From: Oligoflexus sp.
Lineage (GTDB): Bacteria > Bdellovibrionota_B > Oligoflexia > Oligoflexales > Oligoflexaceae
Assembly (NCBI RefSeq): GCF_035712445.1
Contig: NZ_DASTAT010000068.1
Location: 62,001 to 126,000 of the forward strand
Direction of reading: 5' to 3'
Length of the DNA: 64,000 bases
Shown here piece by piece: positions 9,214 through 17,720 of this stretch; position 1 is the stretch's first letter; every line of letters begins with the position of its first letter. A program made the translations under genes and the position numbers. A model generated the notes under the pieces. That model saw nothing but the letters and a program-made list of their open reading frames with translations, was not told the origin of the DNA and searched no databases.

Positions 9214-9223
9214 CGTCATGACG
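9214..9223. promoter_or_regulatory. Palindrome in the globin/DUF4189 divergent region
   Basis: CGTCATGACG is a perfect 10-bp palindrome in the 198-nt divergent region, next to A/T runs (9181-9210). It could be an operator shared by both genes, but no known regulator consensus is recognised. Confidence 0.25.
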
Positions 9224-9254
9224 TTGAATCTTCTTTTAACTTGGAGATAATTCT

Positions 9255-9698
9255 ATGCAAGGACGCTTGAGTTTCGCCAAAACAGGAATCATCGCACTTT
9301 TCCTTTCTCTGACCGCACAGTCTTCTCTTCATGCGGACACAGCGGCTGCAACGGTCGGTTCCGATCCCGAGCAACTCCACGGAGCCAGCTCTGAATCGCT
9401 CGACCTCAGAGCCAACACCTACATCGCCGTCTACTACTCACCCGCCAACGGAAATTGGGGATGGGGACGTTCCAACGATTTGGAGTTGGCCAAAGCCATC
9501 GCGCGTGGTTACTGCAATGACAACAGCTGCCAGTACATCTTCTGGACGCAAAATGCCTGCGCCGTGCTCGCCGTCGGATCCGATCGCGGCTACGGCTGGG
9601 CATGGAACACCGACCGCCTCGCTGCCGTTCAGAATGCTCTGCAGAACTGCAGTAACTTTGCTTCGAGCTGTAAGGTTGTGTTGAACGAGTGCACCTGA
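9255..9698 (+). CDS. Secreted DUF4189-like small protein
   Basis: 147 aa with a classical Sec signal peptide (basic start, hydrophobic GIIALFLSLTAQ, likely cleavage after SLHADT or nearby, about residue 28). The mature part has Gly/Trp-rich NWGWGRSNDLELAKAIARGYC and later four or more cysteines (C88, C93, C102 and near the end), consistent with disulfides in the periplasm or outside. The alternation of short repeats such as WGWGRS and YGWAWN, each followed by an AL/AI-rich helix and a Cys, resembles the DUF4189 family, whose role is not well known. TTGGAGAT lies 6 nt before the ATG. It stands alone and is followed by a hairpin. Confidence 0.7.
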   Translation: MQGRLSFAKTGIIALFLSLTAQSSLHADTAAATVGSDPEQLHGASSESLDLRANTYIAVYYSPANGNWGWGRSNDLELAKAIARGYCNDNSCQYIFWTQNACAVLAVGSDRGYGWAWNTDRLAAVQNALQNCSNFASSCKVVLNECT

Positions 9699-9739
9699 TC
9701 CCACTGACGGGGTTTCCGGGGCAGGCTCATCCTGCTATG

Positions 9740-9760
9740 AAGCGGCCGTAAGGGCCGCTT
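9740..9760 (+). terminator. Hairpin after the DUF4189-like gene
   Basis: AAGCGGCC (9740-9747) pairs with GGCCGCTT (9753-9760) over a GTAAG loop, 41 nt after the stop. Only TGT follows, so the U-run is poor. Confidence 0.5.
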
Positions 9761-9803
9761 TGTAGCCTGGGACTAACCCAGCCATTTATCGGCCAGGGGA
9801 CAA

Positions 9804-11099
9804 ATGGCTCTTGCTCACACTCTCATCATCTTGCTAGTCTTCACTTTTGCCGAGCTCTTTACCTTCGAGATCAACATCAGCATGCTCAAAGAGAAGATAC
9901 GTTCGCAAGTGGGCAGGGTAACACAGATAGCCGCAGCCCTTGCCAATGGCGCCGTCACATTCATAGTCCTCAAGGCCTTGAACAGCCTTGTTCCTGATGC
10001 AGCGCTTTTCTCGCAGGTCACAACAGTCTTCCTGCTCTTCTCGCAATATCTCACGGCGCTCGACCTTGGGTCTCATGCGGAATTTTTACGACTTTTTCCG
10101 CGCCTTAAGTCATCAGAAATACCAGCTGCCCTTTCCAATCTCTTCGGTTTTCGTTTTATTTGCTGTCTTGTTGCGATTGGGATTTCTATTGCGCATGGTC
10201 TTGTGGCAGGATTTTCAGGTCCGGTTTTCGTCTCCTTCCTTCTGCAGGCCAGCACTCTTCTGCCCCTTGCTGCACTTTCGGTTTGGGACAGCTATCAAAT
10301 CGCCCAGGGCCATCTGGTTAAAGCCATTCTCTTGCGCATGGGCCGGCTCGTGGCATCCCTCGTTTTCCTGCTTTACTGGATACTCAGCCCTTCGCCACAG
10401 GTGATCCCGTCCTATGTAAGCTTCGCACTTACACTTTGGTTCATGGCGCTGGTATGTTTCTTCATGCTTCCTGTCATGCGAACACTCCGTCCCACAAGGC
10501 AGGCTTCCTATTCGGGCTTTTTAAAAACCAGTCTCTTCGTAGGTGCCGCGACCGTTGTCGCCCTCCTTTTCCATGCCGTCGCCGTCAATCTTATCGGAGA
10601 GACGGGAATGGCCCGCATCAACGTCGCGATTGCTATCATTACACCGTTGATGATCGTTTTCCAAACGCTCATCAGCCTCGCTCTGACCCATATCTTTCAT
10701 GCCGAGAATCCATTGGCCTATCGTCGCGCGACACGCAAGACCCTCTTGAAAATTACCCTGCTCGCACTCGCGACTACCTGCGTACTGCTCCTAAGCTGGA
10801 AGACAGGAATTCTGAACTTTGTCTTCCCGCAGTCGCTGAGCTTCTGGCATGTTTTGGTTTACTATATCGGCCAGCTGGGCGCTATTTACGCCGTCCCTTA
10901 CACGGCGTTTTCGATTCACTCGGAAAATCAACGGGCCGGAATTCTGGTATACCTCGGCCTGGGAGGCCTGGGTTTAGGCCTGCTCCCTCCCATGATCCAG
11001 GCATGGGGGGATTTGGGCTATTTGCTGTTTATGAATGTCTATTGGCTGGCCGTAATCCTGATTTTTTATGGGATGCTGCGCTTGCGAAAAGCAGCCTAA
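9804..11099 (+). CDS. Polysaccharide flippase (Wzx/PST-like) membrane protein
   Basis: 431 aa with about 12 hydrophobic segments spread over the whole length, the pattern of MATE/PST-superfamily oligosaccharide flippases that turn lipid-linked repeat units across the inner membrane. The start of the family fold is GRVTQIAAALANGAVTFIVL, followed by a short amphipathic region and FSQYLTALDLG. The first 26 residues after ATG 9804 (preceded by AGGGG) are hydrophobic and unusual for the family; ATG 9882 (MLKEKIRSQ) is the alternative start but lacks an obvious ribosome site. Neighbouring FkbM methyltransferases, glycosyltransferases and an O-antigen ligase support a role in surface glycan export. 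Confidence 0.8.
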   Translation: MALAHTLIILLVFTFAELFTFEINISMLKEKIRSQVGRVTQIAAALANGAVTFIVLKALNSLVPDAALFSQVTTVFLLFSQYLTALDLGSHAEFLRLFPRLKSSEIPAALSNLFGFRFICCLVAIGISIAHGLVAGFSGPVFVSFLLQASTLLPLAALSVWDSYQIAQGHLVKAILLRMGRLVASLVFLLYWILSPSPQVIPSYVSFALTLWFMALVCFFMLPVMRTLRPTRQASYSGFLKTSLFVGAATVVALLFHAVAVNLIGETGMARINVAIAIITPLMIVFQTLISLALTHIFHAENPLAYRRATRKTLLKITLLALATTCVLLLSWKTGILNFVFPQSLSFWHVLVYYIGQLGAIYAVPYTAFSIHSENQRAGILVYLGLGGLGLGLLPPMIQAWGDLGYLLFMNVYWLAVILIFYGMLRLRKAA

Positions 11100-11213
11100 G
11101 CCAAATCTGATGACAGTTGACATCCCCCCTGTTATCATTTCAGCCACTGGAAGGCATTCTTATCCAAAATAGCACAGTGCCAAACACGCTTGGCTTTAGC
11201 ACAAAGAATAAAA

Positions 11214-12116
11214 ATGAGTCGATTGAAGTCAATCCCAGCTCTTCTGACAAAGCCTGAGTACCTTTTCCAACCTGCTCAGATTTTTAAACGCTTCGCAAGT
11301 AAATCAACGGAAGAGACAGCTGTCGTTTCATTACCCTGGGGCATTTCCATGCGCGTTTTCCCCGGTGATGCGATCGGGACAGCGATCCTGAATTCCGGCG
11401 TTTACGATATGGCCCTCTGCGAAGCGATCTTCCGCCTTGTCGATGCTGGCGACACCGTCGCCGATGTTGGCGCAAACATCGGGTACACGGCCAGCTGTAT
11501 GGCGACAGCTGCGGGTCCGCAAGGCAAGGTTCTGGCCTTCGAACCCATGCCCGAACTCTACCAAATCGCCAGTACCAACATTGAAAACTGGAATCATGCA
11601 CTGACCGCGAAGGTTTTGCTGGAAAATATAGCGCTGTCGTCCTCGGCGGGAAAGATGGCGATCTTCGTTCCTGAAGAGTTTGCGAAGAATCGCGGCATCG
11701 CGACGATGCAAAAGCCCAGCAGCGGTAGTTCCACCTCTCTGATGGTGGATGTCGCACGTTTGGAGGACAAGATACCCGCGAATGGACTGGGACTGATGAA
11801 AATTGATGTCGAAGGCCATGAGCTGGATGTTTTCAAGGGAGCCGAGAATCTCTTGCGCGAGCATCACATCCGCGACATCATTTTTGAAGACCACGGTCTC
11901 TATCCGTCGCCCGTGTCGAGCTATTTGGAGTCTTTCGGTTATACGATATTCACTCTGCGCAAGGGCATTTTCAAGCCCCATCTGCAGGACAAGAAAGCCC
12001 GCGGCACGAGCGTTTACTGGGAAACGCCAAACTACATCGCAACAGCTGATCCGGAGCGCTGCCGCAAGCGTTTCAGCAGGATGGGCTGGCTATGCTTGAA
12101 ATCACGCCGAAGCTGA
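11214..12116 (+). CDS. FkbM-family SAM-dependent methyltransferase
   Basis: 300 aa. The SAM-binding motif is DTVADVGANIGYTA (around residues 82-95), then VLAFEPMPELYQIAS, and the FkbM signature LMKIDVEGHELDVFKGAE. Members O-methylate sugars or polyketides; in this glycan locus a sugar is the likely substrate. I chose ATG 11214. The only upstream in-frame start is a TTG at 11190 without a ribosome site. The last 15 nt overlap the end of the opposite-strand gene at 12102, which makes the two genes tightly convergent. Confidence 0.85.
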   Translation: MSRLKSIPALLTKPEYLFQPAQIFKRFASKSTEETAVVSLPWGISMRVFPGDAIGTAILNSGVYDMALCEAIFRLVDAGDTVADVGANIGYTASCMATAAGPQGKVLAFEPMPELYQIASTNIENWNHALTAKVLLENIALSSSAGKMAIFVPEEFAKNRGIATMQKPSSGSSTSLMVDVARLEDKIPANGLGLMKIDVEGHELDVFKGAENLLREHHIRDIIFEDHGLYPSPVSSYLESFGYTIFTLRKGIFKPHLQDKKARGTSVYWETPNYIATADPERCRKRFSRMGWLCLKSRRS

Positions 12117-12998
12117 AGGTGCCGCTATGCCTTTGGCGCCACCTATTATTTTTGAAGAAGAGCAGCTGGGTCCGAGCGTTACCTTATGCTGCTGGAATAT
12201 GAAGTATTGACTCAATGGCATTCGGAAGGGCTCGTACCAACGTTCCGAGGTAAACGGCCCCACGAAATGATCCCCGAGCAGGTCTTTTCTGACAAAAAAC
12301 GCGTTCACTCCGGTGACATTGCATGCGACCAAGGCATAGCCTTGACTGCCCTTGTTTTGCAAAATATTCTCGAAGCATTTGAGCGAAGCTCCGAAATGAT
12401 CGTCGCCGAAGTTTTCGACTGCATCATCCACGGACCAGTCTATCTGAGGCCCGAAACGAGCATTATACTCCACGATGATGACGCGAGGGTTGATGACGTT
12501 GATCGCCTGCAGAACGAAAGCGTCTTTGCTGTCAATATCAAGGGACAAAAGATCGATCTCGCCACTGAAATGCTTCTGTATGTAGCTGTTGATGTTGTTC
12601 TTGTCGATGAAGACGTTCTCCAACTGCAATTGATTCCGGAATTTTTCTGCGCATAGTTTTATTTTTTCACTCGCTACGCCTTCAATCCAAAGGCCTTTCC
12701 AATTCTGATACAAAAGAGTCAGCGTATTGCATTCGCGTCCATCGCCCACGCCGATCTCAATGAAGGAATGATTCTTCACTCCAATTCGCCTGAAAATTTC
12801 AGCGATGATGCCATCTTCCTCGTTCTGAGAAAAATATTTCTGGCCGAAATGCAGCAAGGCCCTGGGATCCTGGTATTTTGGCTGCTGCAGAATCTGCCTG
12901 TAAAGGGATTCCGTGATCGCTTGATAAGCAAATGTTTTGGGCAGGAACGCGTTGAAAAACTTTAGAAAAATGGTTCGGAATGCGTCTTTAAAAATCAC
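12102..12998 (-). CDS. Methyltransferase-like protein of a glycan locus (FkbM-related)
   Basis: 298 aa with a Rossmann methyltransferase core: SQNEEDGIIAEIF, then FIEIGVGDGRECNT as the SAM loop, IEGVASEKIKLC, and IDLLSLDIDSKDAFVL in the position of the acidic strand-4 motif. This arrangement is common in uncharacterised FkbM-related proteins of polysaccharide clusters. It overlaps the start of the upstream glycosyltransferase's stop by 4 nt, so translation is probably coupled. Its own start is ATG 12998. The acceptor is unknown. Confidence 0.72.
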   Translation of the reverse strand: MIFKDAFRTIFLKFFNAFLPKTFAYQAITESLYRQILQQPKYQDPRALLHFGQKYFSQNEEDGIIAEIFRRIGVKNHSFIEIGVGDGRECNTLTLLYQNWKGLWIEGVASEKIKLCAEKFRNQLQLENVFIDKNNINSYIQKHFSGEIDLLSLDIDSKDAFVLQAINVINPRVIIVEYNARFGPQIDWSVDDAVENFGDDHFGASLKCFENILQNKGSQGYALVACNVTGVNAFFVRKDLLGDHFVGPFTSERWYEPFRMPLSQYFIFQQHKVTLGPSCSSSKIIGGAKGIAAPSASA

Positions 12999-14023
12999 GA
13001 AGGCCTCTTGTCAGAAAAATATCGGTTGTAAGCTCGTAATGTTTGCTCTGCGATCACCCGCCAAGAGTATCGGTCTTTGATTTTTTGGGCTTGCCCTTTG
13101 CCATTCCTGCTATCGTTCAGGGCTGCTTTCAGTGATGTCGCAATACTTTCCACATCAGCGTTGCACATAAAACCCAGGTCACCAAAATATTCACGGACGG
13201 GCGGACATTCCGTCACGACCAGATTGCATCCGTTAAGACCTGCTTCGAGGCTTGATAATCCTGTTGTTTCCCAGTGACTGACTAAAGCATGGACGTGAGC
13301 GGCAGCATAGGCATCCAGAAGGGTCTGGTGATCGACCTTTCCAAGATAGCGAACCGTACTGGCTGTGGAAATCCTGTCCATGACCTGCGAGCTGTATGCC
13401 TGCTGTTTACCTTCACCCAAAGCACCGATCAGAATAAGCTTCACCTTGAGCCGGTCGGCGGCCTCGACAAGATTGAAGGTATTTTTTCGATCTTCAATCC
13501 GGTGGACGGACAGGACGAATTTTTCCCCAGGCTTCAGAAAATTGGAGAGCTTGCTATAGAACCGATTCGGATCTCCACCTTGAAACGTTTCATCGACGCC
13601 ATTAGGGATTTTCTCGATTTTCCTGGGATCCATGCGACAGATCCTCGCAAGCTGGTAAAGCTCTGAGTCGGAGTTAGGAAAGATCCCAGACGCCAGGAGC
13701 AGAGTCTTACGCAGATCATAGGCGTAGGTTTTGGGGATGAAAGCCGATCCCTGCAGGTAGGCAGCCTTCAAACTCGAATTCCAAAAAATCACAGGCGATA
13801 TGAACATAGGCTTTCGGTCAGCTGCAGCCTGCGCCAAATGCAAATTATTGGGACCAAAAAAGTGGTAGACATCGGCCCATTCGCGCTGTGTTCTGGATTC
13901 GAAATCAAGGTATTCAACGTCGCAGCCAAGCAGCCTCAAATGTTCGATGGTCTTCTGAATCTGAACTTCCTGTCCGCCAACCATAAAACTAAAGGGGATG
14001 TTTGGAACAACAACAACTTTCAT
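12995..14023 (-). CDS. Glycosyltransferase family 4
   Basis: 342 aa, GT-B fold retaining transferase. The C-terminal nucleotide-sugar half has VLSVHRIEDRKNTFNLVEA and the EX7E motif in WETTGLSSLEAG. The N-terminal acceptor half has the PNIPFSFMVGGQEVQI Gly-rich loop. Start ATG 14023. It is the first gene of a two-gene minus-strand unit with the methyltransferase (4-nt overlap). Sugar donor and acceptor cannot be read. Confidence 0.85.
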   Translation of the reverse strand: MKVVVVPNIPFSFMVGGQEVQIQKTIEHLRLLGCDVEYLDFESRTQREWADVYHFFGPNNLHLAQAAADRKPMFISPVIFWNSSLKAAYLQGSAFIPKTYAYDLRKTLLLASGIFPNSDSELYQLARICRMDPRKIEKIPNGVDETFQGGDPNRFYSKLSNFLKPGEKFVLSVHRIEDRKNTFNLVEAADRLKVKLILIGALGEGKQQAYSSQVMDRISTASTVRYLGKVDHQTLLDAYAAAHVHALVSHWETTGLSSLEAGLNGCNLVVTECPPVREYFGDLGFMCNADVESIATSLKAALNDSRNGKGQAQKIKDRYSWRVIAEQTLRAYNRYFSDKRPS

Positions 14024-14350
14024 CTTTCACCATATTTAGAAAAGCACATGATGACTTGAAAAAATCATCGCAGGGTATTGGTTATGGAGTGAAGCCCTTC
14101 AATAAGCGTCGCATTTTAGCCAATACAGGGGGTGCTAGCAATCTATAAGGTAAAGTTCGCAACCTGCATTCTGTCACAAGCCTCACCAGTCCACGACAAG
14201 ATGTCATACCCTTAAAGATAAACTTTCCAGTGGCAGAGAATTGTTGACCGCTTCGTATCCTGAAGGGACCGTTTGGGGGGGGGCAAAGAGCAAGGTCCAT
14301 GATGCAGGATCCAGAATCGAAGGAGTTCTGTTTCCGCCTCTGCATCGCTA
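14024..14350. other. 327-nt gap in the polysaccharide locus with a nine-G tract
   Basis: No convincing gene. A run of nine G lies at 14275-14283. An open frame on the minus strand (14354-14082, 90 codons) reads through the tract and ends RLLKGFTP, but it has no ribosome site and no recognisable family; it may be a decayed gene remnant. GATGA...TCATC near 14050 could form a small hairpin upstream of the glycosyltransferase. Confidence 0.5.
14275..14283. repeat. Homopolymeric G9 tract
   Basis: Nine consecutive G on the plus strand between two glycan-modifying gene blocks. Long mononucleotide tracts are prone to slipped-strand changes. Confidence 0.9.
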
Positions 14351-15163
14351 TCAAACTCGCCCAGGCAACTCACAGTAAAGATTCCAGCACCCACCCTGGA
14401 GCCTTGCATCCACCGGCGTCAGCCGCTTCTGGTCCTCATCAATCATGGACACCTGAAAACCTTTTTCCGTCAGCTGCTCCAAAAGCTCGGCAGGCGTCGT
14501 GCCTGCTCGTTCCAAAGCCGCAGCGTTCGATTCAATAAACAAATAAAAGGGCCCGCGCTCGCGCACCTGGCGCCAGAAGGCATCCCCACCTTTCAGCACA
14601 TCCAGCTCCGCGCCTTCCACATCGATCTTCATCAGCTGCGGCAAACCCTGCGTTTCCGCAGCCAGTTGATCGAGCGAGGTCGCGGTGATCTCCAGAGTCT
14701 TCAGCTTCTTCGGGTCTTCAAGCTTCACAAGGCTTGAGACATCCGATTCCATCTCATCACAGAAAAACTGCAGATGCCCTGGCTTCGCGGCAACCGCCAG
14801 CTGCTGGGCCTTGATGCGACTGTCCAAACGATTTTTTTGAACGTTACGCTGAAGGAAAGTATAAGTCCGCGGATTGGGTTCAAAGGCCAGAACCGGCCCC
14901 TTGAGTTTTCGGGCCGCCAGAAGACTATAAACGCCCACATGCGCCCCGATGTCCCAGAAGCTATCGCATCCCTCAAGACATCGCTCAAAAAGATATGTCA
15001 TGTAAGCCTCGCGCCGGCCTTTGGACAGTTCCTTCAAAAGCCCAAAATCCTGGAAGGCCCCTTCGACCTGGAGGCCCTGAAACTGAACGGACTTGGTTTT
15101 GATCCACCGCGACAGCAGCGCCTTGCCAAAGACTCTTACCCTTTTCACCAGACCCTGTGACAT
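14351..15163 (-). CDS. FkbM-family SAM-dependent methyltransferase
   Basis: 270 aa. SAM loop SFWDIGAHVGVYSLL, then VLAFEPNPRTYTFLQRN, and the family hallmark LMKIDVEGAELDVLKGG. It ends with the typical aromatic GCWNLYCELP. I chose ATG 15163, which has GGGGA 8 nt upstream; a TTG start at 15196 is not supported. It is separated from the upstream glycosyltransferase by 109 nt, so co-transcription is possible but not certain. It is a divergent paralogue, not a recent copy, of the plus-strand FkbM gene at 11214. Confidence 0.86.
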   Translation of the reverse strand: MSQGLVKRVRVFGKALLSRWIKTKSVQFQGLQVEGAFQDFGLLKELSKGRREAYMTYLFERCLEGCDSFWDIGAHVGVYSLLAARKLKGPVLAFEPNPRTYTFLQRNVQKNRLDSRIKAQQLAVAAKPGHLQFFCDEMESDVSSLVKLEDPKKLKTLEITATSLDQLAAETQGLPQLMKIDVEGAELDVLKGGDAFWRQVRERGPFYLFIESNAAALERAGTTPAELLEQLTEKGFQVSMIDEDQKRLTPVDARLQGGCWNLYCELPGRV

Positions 15164-15272
15164 GCAATATTTCCCCAAGTGCCGCCTGCATCGCAAAGGA
15201 CGGATTTGAATTTCCTAGGATGGCTTTCATAACGACAGAAGTGAAGCACGAAAAGCCTCAAAACGCAAGATT

Positions 15273-16445
15273 TTAGCCGAACTGAGGCCCTGCTGACAGG
15301 CGTGCTTCAGGCCTTTGCTGATAAAGTTCCAGCATGGCGTCAAGGGTTCGGGCCGCGATCACTTCATTGGTGAAATGACTCTGGGCTCGGCGTCGCCCCT
15401 TGGCGGCAAGTTTTTGCGTGAGGCGCGGGTTTTCACACAAAGTCCGAAGACGCTGCGCGAGGATGGAAACATTCCCTTCCGGAAAGACGAGGCCACCGCC
15501 GCGGATCACGCGCGGAATCTCGCCTGAATCCGAGCCCAGCACGACAGCGCCGCTCAGCATCGCTTCGACGAGGATGCGTCCGAACTGCTCCTTCCAATTG
15601 CTTTTGGTATGCGAAGGCAGAGCCAGGACATCAATCTGCCGAAGATAACGATAGACGTCGGTGGATTTTTTGGACCCAAGGAAGTGCACGCGCGCCCCAA
15701 CGTCCAGTCTATCCGCCGCCTGCTTCAAAGCCTCCTGGTAGGGCCCGCTGCCCAGAATAACAAGGTGAATCGGCAGATCCAAAAGCGAAGGCAAGGCCTG
15801 AATCAGGTCCTGAATCCCCTTCTCTTCCACAAGCCTTCCTGCAAAGGCTACGATAAAAGCATTCTCAAGCCCGCTGTCAGGACCGAAGACCTCGGCACGC
15901 GTTTCACTCGGAATTTTCGCAAGCGTCGCCGTATCCGCACCCATCTGCGGCAGGATATAGGCCCGCTTTTGAAAACCTTTTTTGCGCAGAATATCCAGCG
16001 CCTCCTGATTGCCGGCAATCGCCAGGGGGCAGGATCGAAAGACCAGCTGTTCAATCCAGGAGAAAGGCAGAGGGTAGTTCTTATGAATATTCTGCCAGGT
16101 ATAAAAAGTGCAGGGAACACCGCGCTTTTTCGCCAACGAGAGAGCCTGGGCCGTGACGAGGGAATAGTGCTCCTCTTCAATATTAAAAACATCGGGAGCA
16201 AACTCATCAAAGGCCGCGGTCAATCCTCGATAAAGATGCAGATGATTGTGCCCGTTGAAAAGAAGAGGCAGCCGGCGTATCCAATAATTATCCCGCGCAT
16301 CCGGTTCAAAGTCTTGCCCGGCCCAGTTATGCGGAACAACCAGCCCAATTTCAAAACGCGGATCCGCCGCCATCAGCTGAAATTTTTGACGATAGGATGC
16401 AGCCACATAAGGTTTCGATAGAAAGAGCACTCGGATTTTTTTCAT
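15273..16445 (-). CDS. Glycosyltransferase family 4
   Basis: 390 aa, GT-B. The nucleotide-sugar-binding half includes VAFAGRLVEEKGIQDLIQAL and LVILGSGPYQEALK, and the EX7E motif is EQFGRILVE within KEQFGRILVEAMLSG. The N-terminal half carries KIRVLFLSKPYVAASYRQK. Its start overlaps the stop of the O-antigen ligase gene by 4 nt, indicating a coupled operon. It probably adds one sugar of the repeat unit or core at the cytoplasmic face. Confidence 0.88.
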   Translation of the reverse strand: MKKIRVLFLSKPYVAASYRQKFQLMAADPRFEIGLVVPHNWAGQDFEPDARDNYWIRRLPLLFNGHNHLHLYRGLTAAFDEFAPDVFNIEEEHYSLVTAQALSLAKKRGVPCTFYTWQNIHKNYPLPFSWIEQLVFRSCPLAIAGNQEALDILRKKGFQKRAYILPQMGADTATLAKIPSETRAEVFGPDSGLENAFIVAFAGRLVEEKGIQDLIQALPSLLDLPIHLVILGSGPYQEALKQAADRLDVGARVHFLGSKKSTDVYRYLRQIDVLALPSHTKSNWKEQFGRILVEAMLSGAVVLGSDSGEIPRVIRGGGLVFPEGNVSILAQRLRTLCENPRLTQKLAAKGRRRAQSHFTNEVIAARTLDAMLELYQQRPEARLSAGPQFG

Positions 16446-17683
16446 GCGGCCCTCTCAGGCTTATGCGTCCAGGCCGGCAGATTCAAAAAGAGGACACAGA
16501 AAAGGATCACGACTCCCATCCGCACGCAGGTGTCATCGAAGGCGTTCTGCGTCAAAACTCCGAGCGAAAATATCAAAAGCGTCTGCTGCCCCGTGTTCCT
16601 TATGAACGCATCCCCTATCCATCGTTTTAGAACCCTCCAGGTCATGACCAGCCAGAATCCATAAAGGGCCAACGCAATCAACCCGCCCTCGGCCACGATC
16701 TGAATATACTGATTATGAGCCTGGTACTGCTTTTTAAAGTCCCCCAAACCGAGGCGCTCATAGTAGGGTTTGCGGAAGGCATTCCCCTGATGCACGCCAT
16801 GCCCGAGCCAGGGTCTTTCCTGAATGATAAGAAGATGCGCGTGCCAGAAAGCGAGCCGATCATCCGGATAATCCGACATCACATCCTGCGCTGTCGGGTG
16901 CAAAAGATTATGAAAGCGCGCTGACACCGGATTATCCGTCACAGCAAGGCCGGTCCCAATCAAAAGCGAGGCCATCAGAGCCAGAAGACGCTGACGCCCC
17001 GAGAGCATGATGAACACATTCCCCAGCACAACGAGCGCCGCCAGCAGCTGAACGATACGCGACATGGAAAAGAGGAGAAGCATGGCCGCGCCCGCTGCGA
17101 AGCACCAGCTTTGCCAAAGGCGCGGTGATTTCAAAAGAAGGCGCACGGCGAAGGGCCAGATCAGTAGCGAAGCATAGGCGAGGCTCATAGGATGCGAATA
17201 AAAACCCTGCGCGCGGCGCGTGGTATGTTCCACCAGGGAAAGACCGGAAAGTCGCCAGGGGAAAAGATACTGACTGAAAACAGCAAGGCCCCAGATCAAG
17301 ACCAGCCCAGCCGCGAAAGACAGGAGCTTTTTTTTCTGCGCATCATCCAATTTGGGAAGCAGACCCGTGAGCCATGGCAGGATAAAAAGCGGCGCGTAGC
17401 CCACAAAATAGGACCCGGGTTCCGCATGATGCTGGCTGGGACTGATCAGTGTCGCGAACACATTCCAAAGCAGAAAAGCAGCCATGCCCCCGAGCAGCCA
17501 CCGCACATCACGCGGCATGGTTTGAAAGGATGAAACGAGGCGCGCGCGGCCAAGATAGAGTGCAGAGAGAAAGACAAGGGCCTGCCCGAGACTTTGAAAG
17601 GCCGGCCCGAAGGGAAACACACAGAAGAGGAGGACCAACACAATCAAAGTCGCCCTGGACGAGCCGTCATCGGAACCCTGCAT
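16442..17683 (-). CDS. O-antigen ligase/polymerase family membrane protein (WaaL/Wzy-like)
   Basis: 413 aa with 10-12 hydrophobic segments and a large extracytoplasmic loop carrying LGHGVHQGN and QAHNQYIQIVAEGG, which matches the conserved HNxYLQ...GG region of the Wzy_C family. Such enzymes join polymer to lipid A-core or another acceptor, or polymerise repeat units, in the periplasm. Whether it acts as ligase or polymerase is not decidable from motifs. It heads the minus-strand block with GT4. It is unusually rich in Leu/Phe segments, as expected for a polytopic protein. Confidence 0.82.
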   Translation of the reverse strand: MQGSDDGSSRATLIVLVLLFCVFPFGPAFQSLGQALVFLSALYLGRARLVSSFQTMPRDVRWLLGGMAAFLLWNVFATLISPSQHHAEPGSYFVGYAPLFILPWLTGLLPKLDDAQKKKLLSFAAGLVLIWGLAVFSQYLFPWRLSGLSLVEHTTRRAQGFYSHPMSLAYASLLIWPFAVRLLLKSPRLWQSWCFAAGAAMLLLFSMSRIVQLLAALVVLGNVFIMLSGRQRLLALMASLLIGTGLAVTDNPVSARFHNLLHPTAQDVMSDYPDDRLAFWHAHLLIIQERPWLGHGVHQGNAFRKPYYERLGLGDFKKQYQAHNQYIQIVAEGGLIALALYGFWLVMTWRVLKRWIGDAFIRNTGQQTLLIFSLGVLTQNAFDDTCVRMGVVILFCVLFLNLPAWTHKPERAA

Positions 17684-17720
17684 TCAACCACCGCCGCTGA
17701 AAGATGAACAGTCTTCGCAA

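Noticed and set aside
9227..9254. TTGAAT-16 nt-GATAAT just before the DUF4189-like gene
   Set aside because: The -10 would lie on the ribosome site and 3 nt before the ATG, so it cannot serve this start; likely chance.
14082..14354. 90-codon frame reading through the nine-G tract
   Set aside because: No ribosome site, no family and mixed composition; kept only as a possible gene remnant in the gap entry.
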